This document shows, piece by piece, positions 24,398 through 39,300 of a stretch of 64,000 nt of DNA; position 1 is the stretch's first letter; each line of letters begins with the position of its first letter. Source of the stretch: Labia minor (Eukaryota; Arthropoda; Insecta; Dermaptera; Spongiphoridae); the NCBI GenBank assembly GCA_963082975.1, contig OY720350.1, positions 12,308,910 through 12,372,909 of the forward strand. Reading direction: 5' to 3'. A program made the position numbers and the translations under genes. The notes below the pieces were generated by a model that was not told where the DNA came from, did no database searches, and saw nothing but the letters and a program-made list of their open reading frames with translations.

Positions 24398-27300
24398 GAT
24401 GAATAATTATTTTTTATGCCGAAAATCTAGGGTCATCCTACGATGACCTTTCATAATTTTTTCGGTAAAATTAAAAATGAAATGTTTTAAAAAAAATAAT
24501 AAATTCGTTCATTTTACATCATAAAAATATTAAAAAAATATATTATTCATATTTCTAATTAAAAATTATTTTTTTTTGCCGAAAACCTAGGGTCATCCTA
24601 CGATGACCTTTCATAATTTTTTCTGTAAAATTAAAAAATGAAATGTTTTAAAAAAATAATAAATTCGTTCATTTTACATCATAAAAATATTAAAAAAATA
24701 TATTATTCATATTTCTTACTAAAAATTATTTTTTTAAGCCGAAAACCTAGGGTCATCCTACGATGACCTTTCATAATTTTTACGGTAAAATTAAAAAATG
24801 AAATTTTTAAAAATAAATAATAAATTCGTTCATTTTACATCCTAAAAATATTAAAAAAATATATTATTCATATTTCTTAGTAAAAATTATTTTTTTATGC
24901 CGAAAACCTAGGGTCATCCTACGATGACCTTTCATAATTTTTACGGTAAGATTAAAAAATGAAATGTTTTAAAAAAAATAATAAATTCGTTCATTTTACA
25001 TCATAAAAATATTAAAAAAATATATTATTCATATTTATTACTAAAAATTATTTTTTTATGCCGAAAACCTAAGTTCATCCTACGATGACCTTTCATAATT
25101 TTTTCGGTAAAATTAAAAAATGAAATTTTTAAAAATAAATAATAAATTCGTTCATTTTACATCATAAAAATATTAAAAAAATATATTATTCATATTTCTA
25201 ATTAAAAATTATTTTTTTATGCCTAAAACCTAGGGTCATCCTACGATGACCTTTCCTAATTTTTTCTGTAAAATTAAAAAATGAAATGTTTTAAAAAAAA
25301 TAATAAATTCGTTCATTTTACATCATAAAAATATTAAAAAAATATATTATTGAAATTTCTGATGAATAATTATTTTTTATGACGAAAATCTAGGGTCATC
25401 CTACGATGACCTTTCATAATTTTTTCTGTAAAATTAAAAAATGAAATGTTTTTAAAAAAATAATAAATTCGTTCATTTTACATCATAAAAATATTAAAAA
25501 AATATATTATTGATATTTCTGATGAATAATTATTTTTTATGCCGAAAATCTAGGGTCATCCTACGATGACCTTTCATAATTTTTACGGTAAAATTAAAAA
25601 ATGAAATTTTTAAAAATAAATAATAAATTCGTTCATTTTACATCCTAAAAATATTAAAAAAATATATTATTCATATTTCTTAGTAAAAATTATTTTTTTA
25701 TGCCGAAAACCTAGGGTCATCCTACGATGACCTTTCATAATTTTTACGGTAAGATTAAAAAATGAAATGTTTTAAAAAAAATAAAAAAATCGTTCATTTT
25801 ACATCATAAAAATATTAAAAAAATATATTATTCATATTTATTACTAAAAATTATTTTTTTATGCCGAAAACCTAAGGTCATCCTACGATGACCTTTCATA
25901 ATTTTTTCGGTAAAATTAAAAAATGAAATTTTTAAAAATAAATAATAAATTCGTTCATTTTACATCATAAAAATATTAAAAAAATATATTATTCATATTT
26001 CTAATTAAAAATTATTTTTTTTTGCCGAAAACCTAGGGTCATCCTACGATGACCTTTCATAATTTTTTCTGTAAAATTAAAAAATGAAATGTTTTAAAAA
26101 AATAATAAATTCGTTCATTTTACATCATAAAAATATTAAAAAAATATATTATTCATATTTCTTACTAAAAATTATTTTTTTATGCCGAAAACCTAGGGTC
26201 ATCCTACGATGACCTTTCATAATTTTTACGGTAAAATTAAAAAATGAAATTTTTAAAAATTAATAATAAATTCGTTCATTTTACATCCTAAAAATATTAA
26301 AAAAATATATTATTCATATTTCTTAGTAAAAATTATTTTTTTATGCCGAAAACCTAGGGTCATCCTACGATGACCTTTCATAATTTTTACGGTAAGATTA
26401 AAAAATGAAATGTTTTAATAAAAATAATAAATTCGTTCATTTTACATCATAAAAATATTAAAAAAATATATTATTCATATTTATTACTAAAAATTATTTT
26501 TTTATGCCGAAAACCTAAGTTCATCCTACGATGACCTTTCATAATTTTTTCGGTAAAATTAAAAAATGAAATTTTTAAAAATAAATAATAAATTCGTTCA
26601 TTTTACATCATAAAAATATTAAAAAAATATATTATTCATATTTCTAATTAAAAATTATTTTTTTATGCCGAAAACCTAGGGTCATCCTACGATGACCTTT
26701 CCTAATTTTTTCTGTAAAATTAAAAAATGAAATGTTTTAAAAAAAATAATAAATTCGTTCATTTTACATCATAAAAATATTAAAAAAATATATTATTGAA
26801 ATTTCTGATGAATAATTATTTTTTATGACGAAAATCTAGGGTCATCCTACGATGACCTTTCATAATTTTTTCTGTAAAATTAAAAAATGAAATGTTTTTA
26901 AAAAAATAATAAATTCGTTCATTTTACATCATAAAAATATTAAAAAAATATATTATTGATATTTCTGATGAATAATTATTTTTTATGCCGAAAATCTAGG
27001 GTCATCCTACGATGACCTTTCATAATTTTTACGGTAAAATTAAAAAATGAAATTTTTAAAAATAAATAATAAATTCGTTCATTTTACATCCTAAAAATAT
27101 TAAAAAAATATATTATTCATATTTCTTAGTAAAAATTATTTTTTTATGCCGAAAACCTAGGGTCATCCTACGATGACCTTTCATAATTTTTACGGTAAGA
27201 TTAAAAAATGAAATGTTTTAAAAAAAATAAAAAAATCGTTCATTTTACATCATAAAAATATTAAAAAAATATATTATTCATATTTCTAATTAAAAATTAT

Positions 27301-30300
27301 TTTTTTTTGGAGAAAACCTAGGGTCATCCTACGATGACCTTTCATAATTTTTTCGGTAAAATCAATAAATGAAATTTTTAAAAATAAATAATAAATTCGT
27401 TCATTTTGCATCATAAAAATATTAAAAAAATATATTATTCATATTTCTAATTAAAAATTATTTTTTTATGCCGAAAACCTAGGGTCATCCTACGATGACC
27501 TTTCATAATTTTTACGGTAAAATTAAAAAATGAAATGTTTTAAAAAAAATAATAAATTCGTTCATTTTACATCATAAAAATATTAAAAAAATATATTATT
27601 GATATTTCTGATGAATAATTATTTTTTATGCCGAAAATCTAGGGTCATCCTACGATGACCTTTCATAATTTTTTCGGTAAAATTAAAAAATGAAATGGTT
27701 TAAAAAAAATAATAAATTCGTTCATTTTACATCATAAAAATATTAAAAAAATATATTATTCATATTTCTGATGAATAATTATTATTTATGCCGAAAATCT
27801 AGGGTCATCCTACGATGACCTTTCATAATTTTTTCTGTAAAATTAAAAAATGAAATGTTTTAAAAAAAATAATAAATTCGTTCATTTTACATCATAAAAA
27901 TATTAAAAAAATATATTATTCATATTTCTTACTAAAAATTATTTTTTTATGCCGAAAACCTAGGGTCATCCTACGATGACCTTTCATAATTTTTACTGTA
28001 AAATTAAAAAATGAAATTTTTAAAAATAAATAATAAATTCGTTCATTTTACATCCTAAAAATATTAAAAAAATATATTATTCATATTTCTAATTAAAAAT
28101 TATTTTTTTATGCCGAAAACCTAGGGTCATCCTACGATGACCTTTCATAATTTTTTCTGTAAAATTAAAAAATGAAATGTTTTAAAAAAAATAATAAATT
28201 CGTTCATTTTACATCATAAAAATATTAAAAAAATATATTATTGATATTTCTGATGAATAATTATTTTTTATGCCGAAAATCTAGGGTCATCCTACGATGA
28301 CCTTTCATAATTTTTTCGGTAAAATCAAAAAATGAAATTTTTAAAAATAAATAATAAATTCGTTCATTTTGCATCATAAAAATATTAAAAAAATATATTA
28401 TTCATATTTCTAATTAAAAATTATTTTTTTATGCCGAAAACCTAGGGTCATCCTACGATGACCTTTCATAATTTTTTCTGTAAAATTAAAAAATGAAATG
28501 TTTTAAAAAAAATAATAAATTCGTTCATTTTACATCATAAAAATATTAAAAAAATATATTATTGATATTTCTGATGAATAATTATTTTTTATGCCGAAAA
28601 TCTAGGGTCATCCTACGATGACCTTTCATAATTTTTTCGGTAAAATTAAAAAATGAAATGGTTTAAAAAAAATAATAAATTCGTTCATTTTACATCATAA
28701 AAATATTAAAAAAATATATTATTCATATTTCTGATGAATAATTATTTTTTATGCCGAAAATCTAGGGTCATCCTACGATGACCTTTCATAATTTTTTCTG
28801 TAAAATTAAAAAATGAAATGTTTTAAAAAAAATAATAAATTCGTTCATTTTACATCATAAAAATATTAAAAAAATATATTATTCATATTTCTTACTAAAA
28901 ATTATTTTTTTATGCCGAAAACCTAGGGTCATCCTACGATGACCTTTCATAATTTTTACTGTAAAATTAAAAAATGAAATTTTTAAAAATAAATAATAAA
29001 TTCGTTCATTTTACATGCTAAAAATATTAAAAAAATATATTATTCATATTTCTTAGTAAAAATTATTTTTTTATGCCGAAAACCTAGGGTCATCCTACGA
29101 TGACCTTTCATAATTTTTAGGGTAAAATTAAAAAATGAAATGTTTTAAAAAAAATAATAAATTCGTTCATTTTACATCATAAAAATATTAAAACAATATA
29201 TTATTGATATTTCTGATGAATAATTATTTTTTATGCCGAAAATCTAGGGTCATCCTACGATGACCTTTCATAATTTTTTCGGTAAAATTAAAAAATGAAA
29301 TGTTTTAAAAAAAATAATAAATTCGTTCATTTTACATCATAAAAATATTAAAAAAATATATTATTGATATTTCTGATGAATAATTATTTTTTATGCCGAA
29401 AATCTAGGGTCATCCTACGATGACCTTTCATAATTTTTTCGGTAAAATTAAAAAATGAAATGTTTTAAAAAAAATAATAAATTCGTTCATTTTACATCAT
29501 AAAAATATTAAAAAAATATATTATTCATATTTCTAATTAAAAATTATTTTTTATGCCGAAAACCTAGGGTCATCCTACGATGACCTTTCATAATTTTTTC
29601 TGTAAAATTAAAAAATGAAATGTTTTAAAAAAAATAATAAATTCGTTCATTTTACATCATAAAAATATTAAAAAAATATATTATTGATATTTCTGATGAA
29701 TAATTATTTTTTATGCCGAAAATCTAGGGTCATCCTACGATGACCTTTCATAATTTTTTCGGTAAAATTAAAAAATGAAATGTTTTAAAAAAAATAATAA
29801 ATTCGTTCATTTTACATCATAAAAATATTAAAAAAATATATTATTGATATTTCTGATGAATAATTATTTTTTATGCCGAAAATCTAGGGTCATCCTACGA
29901 TGACCTTTCATAATTTTTTCGGTAAAATTAAAAAATGAAATGGTTTAAAAAAAATAATAAATTCGTTCATTTTACATCATAAAAATATTAAAAAAATATA
30001 TTATTCATATTTCTAATTAAAAACTATTTTTTTATGCCGAAAACCTAGGGTCATCCTACGATGACCTTTCATAATTTTTTCGGTAAAATTAAAAAATGAA
30101 ATGTTTTAAAAAAAATAATAAATTCGTTCATTTTACATCATAAAAATATTAAAAAAATATATTATTCATATTTCTAATTAAAAATTATTTTTTTATGCCG
30201 AAAACCTAGGGTCATCCTACGATGACCTTTCATAATTTTTTCTGTAAAATTAAAAAATGAAATGTTTTAAAAAAAATAATAAATTCGTTCATTTTACATC

Positions 30301-33300
30301 ATAAAAATATTAAAAAAATATATTATTGATATTTCTGATGAATAATTATTTTTTATGCCGAAAATCTAGGGTCATCCTACGATGACCTTTCATAATTTTT
30401 TCGGTAAAATTAAAAAATGAAATTTTTAAAAATAAATAATAAATTCGTTCATTTTACATCCTAAAAATATTAAAAAAATATATTATTCATATTTCTAATT
30501 AAAAATTATTTTTTTATGCCGAAAACCTAGGGTCATCCTACGATGACATTTCATAATTTTTTCTGTAAAATTAAAAAATGAAATGTTTTAAAAAAAATAA
30601 TAAATTAGTTCATTTTACATCATAAAAATATTAAAAAAATATATTATTCATATTTCTAATTAAAAATTATTTTTTTATTCCGAAAACCTAGGGTCATCCT
30701 ACGATGACCTTTCATAATTTTTTCTGTAAAATTAAAAAATGAAATGTTTTAAAAAAAATAATAAATTCGTTCATTTTACATCATAAAAATATTAAAAAAA
30801 TATATTATTGATATTTCTGATGAATAATTATTTTTTATGCCGAAAATCTAGGGTCATCCTACGATGACCTTTCATAATTTTTTCGGTAAAATTAAAAAAT
30901 GAAATTTTTAAAAATAAATAATAAATTCGTTCATTTTACATCCTAAAAATATTAAAAAAATATATTATTCATATTTCTAATTAAAAATTATTTTTTTATG
31001 CCGAAAACCTAGGGTCATCCTACGATGACCTTTCATAATTTTTTCTGTAAAATTAAAAAATGAAATGTTTTAAAAAAAATAATAAATTCGTTCATTTTAC
31101 ATCATAAAAATATTAAAAAAATATATTATTGATATTTCTGATGAATAATTATTTTTTATGCCGAAAATCTAGGGTCATCCTACGATGACCTTTCATAATT
31201 TTTTCTGTAAAATTAAAAAATGAAATGTTTTAAAAAAATAATAAATTCGTTCATTTTACATCATAAAAATATTAAAAAAATATATTATTCATATTTCTTA
31301 CTAAAAATTATTTTTTTATGCCGAAAACCTAGGGTCATCCTACGATGACCTTTCATAATTTTTACGGTAAAATTAAAAAATGAAATTTTTAAAAATTAAT
31401 AATAAATTCGTTCATTTTACATCCTAAAAATATTAAAAAAATATATTATTCATATTTCTTAGTAAAAATTATTTTTTTATGCCGAAAACCTAGGGTCATC
31501 CTACGATGACCTTTCATAATTTTTTCTGTAAAATTAAAAAATGAAATGTTTTAAAAAAAATAATAAATTCGTTCATTTTACATCATAAAAATATTAAAAA
31601 AATATATTATTGATATTTCTGATGAATAATTATTTTTTATGCCGAAAATCTAGGGTCATCCTACGATGACCTTTCATAATTTTTTCGGTAAAATTAAAAA
31701 ATGAAATTTTTAAAAATAAATAATAAATTCGTTCATTTTACATCCTAAAAATATTAAAAAAATATATTATTCATATTTCTAATTAAAAATTATTTTTTTA
31801 TGCCGAAAACCTAGGGTCATCCTACGATGACCTTTCATAATTTTTTCTGTAAAATTAAAAAATGAAATGTTTTAAAAAAAATAATAAATTCGTTCATTTT
31901 ACATCATAAAAATATTAAAAAAATATATTATTGATATTTCTGATGAATAATTATTTTTTATGACGAAAATCTAGGGTCATCCTACGATGACCTTTCATAA
32001 TTTTTTCTGTAAAATTAAAAAATGAAATGTTTTTAAAAAAATAATAAATTCGTTCATTTTACATCATAAAAATATTAAAAAAATATATTATTGATATTTC
32101 TGATGAATAATTATTTTTTATGCCGAAAATCTAGGGTCATCCTACGATGACCTTTCATAATTTTTACGGTAAAATTAAAAAATGAAATTTTTAAAAATAA
32201 ATAATAAATTCGTTCATTTTACATCCTAAAAATATTAAAAAAATATATTATTCATATTTCTTAGTAAAAATTATTTTTTTATGCCGAAAACCTAGGGTCA
32301 TCCTACGATGACCTTTCATAATTTTTTCGGTAAGATTAAAAAATGAAATGTTTTAAAAAAAATAAAAAAATCGTTCATTTTACATCATAAAAATATTAAA
32401 AAAATATATTATTCATATTTCTAATTAAAAATTATTTTTTTTTGGAGAAAACCTAGGGTCATCCTACGATGACCTTTCATAATTTTTTCGGTAAAATCAA
32501 TAAATGAAATTTTTAAAAATAAATAATAAATTCGTTCATTTTGCATCATAAAAATATTAAAAAAATATATTATTCATATTTCTAATTAAAAATTATTTTT
32601 TTATGCCGAAAACCTAGGGTCATCCTACGATGACCTTTCATAATTTTTACGGTAAAATTAAAAAATGAAATGTTTTAAAAAAAATAATAAATTCGTTCAT
32701 TTTACATCATAAAAATATTAAAAAAATATATTATTGATATTTCTGATGAATAATTATTTTTTATGCCGAAAATCTAGGGTCATCCTACGATGACCTTTCA
32801 TAATTTTTTCGGTAAAATTAAAAAATGAAATGGTTTAAAAAAAATAATAAATTCGTTCATTTTACATCATAAAAATATTAAAAAAATATATTATTCATAT
32901 TTCTGATGAATAATTATTATTTATGCCGAAAATCTAGGGTCATCCTACGATGACCTTTCATAATTTTTTCTGTAAAATTAAAAAATGAAATGTTTTAAAA
33001 AAAATAATAAATTCGTTCATTTTACATCATAAAAATATTAAAAAAATATATTATTCATATTTCTTACTAAAAATTATTTTTTTATGCCGAAAACCTAGGG
33101 TCATCCTACGATGACCTTTCATAATTTTTACTGTAAAATTAAAAAATGAAATTTTTAAAAATAAATAATAAATTCGTTCATTTTACATCCTAAAAATATT
33201 AAAAAAATATATTATTCATATTTCTAATTAAAAATTATTTTTTTATGCCGAAAACCTAGGGTCATCCTACGATGACCTTTCATAATTTTTTCTGTAAAAT

Positions 33301-36300
33301 TAAAAAATGAAATGTTTTAAAAAAAATAATAAATTCGTTCATTTTACATCATAAAAATATTAAAAAAATATATTATTGATATTTCTGATGAATAATTATT
33401 TTTTATGCCGAAAATCTAGGGTCATCCTACGATGACCTTTCATAATTTTTTCGGTAAAATCAAAAAATGAAATTTTTAAAAATAAATAATAAATTCGTTC
33501 ATTTTGCATCATAAAAATATTAAAAAAATATATTATTCATATTTCTAATTAAAAATTATTTTTTTATGCCGAAAACCTAGGGTCATCCTACGATGACCTT
33601 TCATAATTTTTTCTGTAAAATTAAAAAATGAAATGTTTTAAAAAAAATAATAAATTCGTTCATTTTACATCATAAAAATATTAAAAAAATATATTATTGA
33701 TATTTCTGATGAATAATTATTTTTTATGCCGAAAATCTAGGGTCATCCTACGATGACCTTTCATAATTTTTTCGGTAAAATTAAAAAATGAAATTTTTAA
33801 AAATAAATAATAAATTCGTTCATTTTACATCCTAAAAATATTAAAAAAATATATTATTCATATTTCTAATTAAAAATTATTTTTTTATGCCGAAAACCTA
33901 GGGTCATCCTACGATGACCTTTCATAATTTTTTCTGAAAAATTAAAAAATGAAATGTTTTAAAAAAAATAATAAATTCGTTCATTTTACATCATAAAAAT
34001 ATTAAAAAAATATATTATTGATATTTCTGATGAATAATTATTTTTTATGCCGAAAATCTAGGGTCATCCTACGATGACCTTTCATAATTTTTTCTGTAAA
34101 ATTAAAAAATGAAATGTTTTAAAAAAATAATAAATTCGTTCATTTTACATCATAAAAATATTAAAAAAATATATTATTCATATTTCTTACTAAAAATTAT
34201 TTTTTTATGCCGAAAACCTAGGGTCATCCTACGATGACCTTTCATAATTTTTACTGTAAAATTAAAAAATGAAATTTTTAAAAATAAATAATAAATTCGT
34301 TCATTTTACATCCTAAAAATATTAAAAAAATATATTATTCATATTTCTAATTAAAAATTATTTTTTTATGCCGAAAACCTAGGGTCATCCTACGATGACC
34401 TTTCATAATTTTTTCTGTAAAATTAAAAAATGAAATGTTTTAAAAAAAATAATAAATTCGTTCATTTTACATCATAAAAATATTAAAAAAATATATTATT
34501 GATATTTCTGATGAATAATTATTTTTTATGCCGAAAATCTAGGGTCATCCTACGATGACCTTTCATAATTTTTTCGGTAAAATCAAAAAATGAAATTTTT
34601 AAAAATAAATAATAAATTCGTTCATTTTGCATCATAAAAATATTAAAAAAATATATTATTCATATTTCTAATTAAAAATTATTTTTTTATGCCGAAAACC
34701 TAGGGTCATCCTACGATGACCTTTCATAATTTTTTCTGTAAAATTAAAAAATGAAATGTTTTAAAAAAAATAATAAATTCGTTCATTTTACATCATAAAA
34801 ATATTAAAAAAATATATTATTGATATTTCTGATGAATAATTATTTTTTATGCCGAAAATCTAGGGTCATCCTACGATGACCTTTCATAATTTTTTCGGTA
34901 AAATTAAAAAATGAAATGGTTTAAAAAAAATAATAAATTCGTTCATTTTACATCATAAAAATATTAAAAAAATATATTATTCATATTTCTGATGAATAAT
35001 TATTTTTTATGCCGAAAATCTAGGGTCATCCTACGATGACCTTTCATAATTTTTTCTGTAAAATTAAAAAATGAAATGTTTTAAAAAAAATAATAAATTC
35101 GTTCATTTTACATCATAAAAATATTAAAAAAATATATTATTCATATTTCTTACTAAAAATTATTTTTTTATGCCGAAAACCTAGGGTCATCCTACGATGA
35201 CCTTTCATAATTTTTACTGTAAAATTAAAAAATGAAATTTTTAAAAATAAATAATAAATTCGTTCATTTTACATCCTAAAAATATTAAAAAAATATATTA
35301 TTCATATTTCTAATTAAAAATTATTTTTTTATGCCGAAAACCTAGGGTCATCCTACGATGACCTTTCATAATTTTTTCTGTAAAATTAAAAAATGAAATG
35401 TTTTAAAAAAAATAATAAATTCGTTCATTTTACATCATAAAAATATTAAAAAAATATATTATTGATATTTCTGATGAATAATTATTTTTTATGCCGAAAA
35501 TCTAGGGTCATCCTACGATGACCTTTCATAATTTTTTCGGTAAAATCAAAAAATGAAATTTTTAAAAATAAATAATAAATTCGTTCATTTTGCATCATAA
35601 AAATATTAAAAAAATATATTATTCATATTTCTAATTAAAAATTATTTTTTTATGCCGAAAACCTAGGGTCATCCTACGATGACCTTTCATAATTTTTTCT
35701 GTAAAATTAAAAAATGAAATGTTTTAAAAAAAATAATAAATTCGTTCATTTTACATCATAAAAATATTAAAAAAATATATTATTGATATTTCTGATGAAT
35801 AATTATTTTTTATGCCGAAAATCTAGGGTCATCCTACGATGACCTTTCATAATTTTTTCGGTAAAATTAAAAAATGAAATGTTTTAAAAAAAATAATAAA
35901 TTCGTTCATTTTACATCATAAAAATATTAAAAAAATATATTATTGATATTTCTGATGAATAATTATTTTTTATGCCGAAAATCTAGGGTCATCCTACGAT
36001 GACCTTTCATAATTTTTTCGGTAAAATTAAAAAATGAAATGTTTTAAAAAAAATAATAAATTCGTTCATTTTACATCATAAAAATATTAAAAAAATATAT
36101 TATTCATATTTCTAATTAAAAATTATTTTTTATGCCGAAAACCTAGGGTCATCCTACGATGACCTTTCATAATTTTTTCTGTAAAATTAAAAAATGAAAT
36201 GTTTTAAAAAAAATAATAAATTCGTTCATTTTACATCATAAAAATATTAAAAAAATATATTATTGATATTTCTGATGAATAATTATTTTTTATGCCGAAA

Positions 36301-39300
36301 ATCTAGGGTCATCCTACGATGACCTTTCATAATTTTTTCGGTAAAATTAAAAAATGAAATGTTTTAAAAAAAATAATAAATTCGTTCATTTTACATCATA
36401 AAAATATTAAAAAAATATATTATTGATATTTCTGATGAATAATTATTTTTTATGCCGAAAATCTAGGGTCATCCTACGATGACCTTTCATAATTTTTTCG
36501 GTAAAATTAAAAAATGAAATGGTTTAAAAAAAATAATAAATTCGTTCATTTTACATCATAAAAATATTAAAAAAATATATTATTCATATTTCTAATTAAA
36601 AACTATTTTTTTATGCCGAAAACCTAGGGTCATCCTACGATGACCTTTCATAATTTTTTCGGTAAAATTAAAAAATGAAATGTTTTAAAAAAAATAATAA
36701 ATTCGTTCATTTTACATCATAAAAATATTAAAAAAATATATTATTCATATTTCTAATTAAAAATTATTTTTTTATGCCGAAAACCTAGGGTCATCCTACG
36801 ATGACCTTTCATAATTTTTTCTGTAAAATTAAAAAATGAAATGTTTTAAAAAAAATAATAAATTCGTTCATTTTACATCATAAAAATATTAAAAAAATAT
36901 ATTATTGATATTTCTGATGAATAATTATTTTTTATGCCGAAAATCTAGGGTCATCCTACGATGACCTTTCATAATTTTTTCGGTAAAATTAAAAAATGAA
37001 ATTTTTAAAAATAAATAATAAATTCGTTCATTTTACATCCTAAAAATATTAAAAAAATATATTATTCATATTTCTAATTAAAAATTATTTTTTTATGCCG
37101 AAAACCTAGGGTCATCCTACGATGACATTTCATAATTTTTTCGGTAAAATCAAAAAATGAAATTTTTAAAAATAAATAATAAATTCGTTCATTTTGCATC
37201 ATAAAAATATTAAAAAAATATATTATTCATATTTCTAATTAAAAATTATTTTTTTATGCCGAAAACCTAGGGTCATCCTACGATGACCTTTCATAATTTT
37301 TTCTGTAAAATTAAAAAATGAAATGTTTTAAAAAAAATAATAAATTCGTTCATTTTACATCATAAAAATATTAAAAAAATATATTATTGATATTTCTGAT
37401 GAATAATTATTTTTTATGCCGAAAATCTAGGGTCATCCTACGATGACCTTTCATAATTTTTTCGGTAAAATTAAAAAATGAAATGGTTTAAAAAAAATAA
37501 TAAATTCGTTCATTTTACATCATAAAAATATTAAAAAAATATATTATTCATATTTCTGATGAATAATTATTTTTTATGCCGAAAATCTAGGGTCATCCTA
37601 CGATGACCTTTCATAATTTTTTCTGTAAAATTAAAAAATGAAATGTTTTAAAAAAAATAATAAATTCGTTCATTTTACATCATAAAAATATTAAAAAAAT
37701 ATATTATTCATATTTCTTACTAAAAATTATTTTTTTATGCCGAAAACCTAGGGTCATCCTACGATGACCTTTCATAATTTTTACTGTAAAATTAAAAAAT
37801 GAAATTTTTAAAAATAAATAATAAATTCGTTCATTTTACATGCTAAAAATATTAAAAAAATATATTATTCATATTTCTTAGTAAAAATTATTTTTTTATG
37901 CCGAAAACCTAGGGTCATCCTACGATGACCTTTCATAATTTTTAGGGTAAAATTAAAAAATGAAATGTTTTAAAAAAAATAATAAATTCGTTCATTTTAC
38001 ATCATAAAAATATTAAAACAATATATTATTGATATTTCTGATGAATAATTATTTTTTATGCCGAAAATCTAGGGTCATCCTACGATGACCTTTCATAATT
38101 TTTTCGGTAAAATTAAAAAATGAAATGTTTTAAAAAAAATAATAAATTCGTTCATTTTACATCATAAAAATATTAAAAAAATATATTATTGATATTTCTG
38201 ATGAATAATTATTTTTTATGCCGAAAATCTAGGGTCATCCTACGATGACCTTTCATAATTTTTTCGGTAAAATTAAAAAATGAAATTTTTAAAAATAAAT
38301 AATAAATTCGTTCATTTTACATCCTAAAAATATTAAAAAAATATATTATTCATATTTCTAATTAAAAATTATTTTTTTATGCCGAAAACCTAGGGTCATC
38401 CTACGATGACCTTTCATAATTTTTTCTGTAAAATTAAAAAATGAAATGTTTTAAAAAAAATAATAAATTCGTTCATTTTACATCATAAAAATATTAAAAA
38501 AATATATTATTGATATTTCTGATGAATAATTATTTTTTATGCCGAAAATCTAGGGTCATCCTACGATGACCTTTCATAATTTTTTCGGTAAAATTAAAAA
38601 ATGAAATGTTTTAAAAAAAATAATAAATTCGTTCATTTTACATCATAAAAATATTAAAAAAATATATTATTCATATTTCTTACTAAAAATTATTTTTTTA
38701 TGCCGAAAACCTAGGGTCATCCTACGATGACCTTTCATAATTTTTACGGTAAAATTAAAAAATGAAATTTTTAAAAATAAATAATAAATTCGTTCATTTT
38801 ACATCCTAAAAATATTAAAAAAATATATTATTCATATTTCTTAGTAAAAATTATTTTTTTATGCCGAAAACCTAGGGTCATCCTACGATGACCTTTCATA
38901 ATTTTTACGGTAAAATTAAAAAATGAAATGTTTTAAAAAAAAATAATAAATTCGTTCATTTTACATCATAAAAATATTAAAAAAATATATTATTGATATT
39001 TCTGATGAATAATTATTTTTTATGCCGAAAATCTAGGGTCATCCTACGATGACCTTTCATAATTTTTTCTGTAAAATTAAAAAATAAAATGTTTTAAAAA
39101 AAATAATAAATTCGTTCATTTTACATCATAAAAATATTAAAAAAATATATTATTGATATTTCTGATGAATAATTATTTTTTATGCCGAAAATCTAGGGTC
39201 ATCCTACGATGACCTTTCATAATTTTTTCGGTAAAATTAAAAAATGAAATTTTTAAAAATAAATAATAAATTCGTTCATTTTACATCCTAAAAATATTAA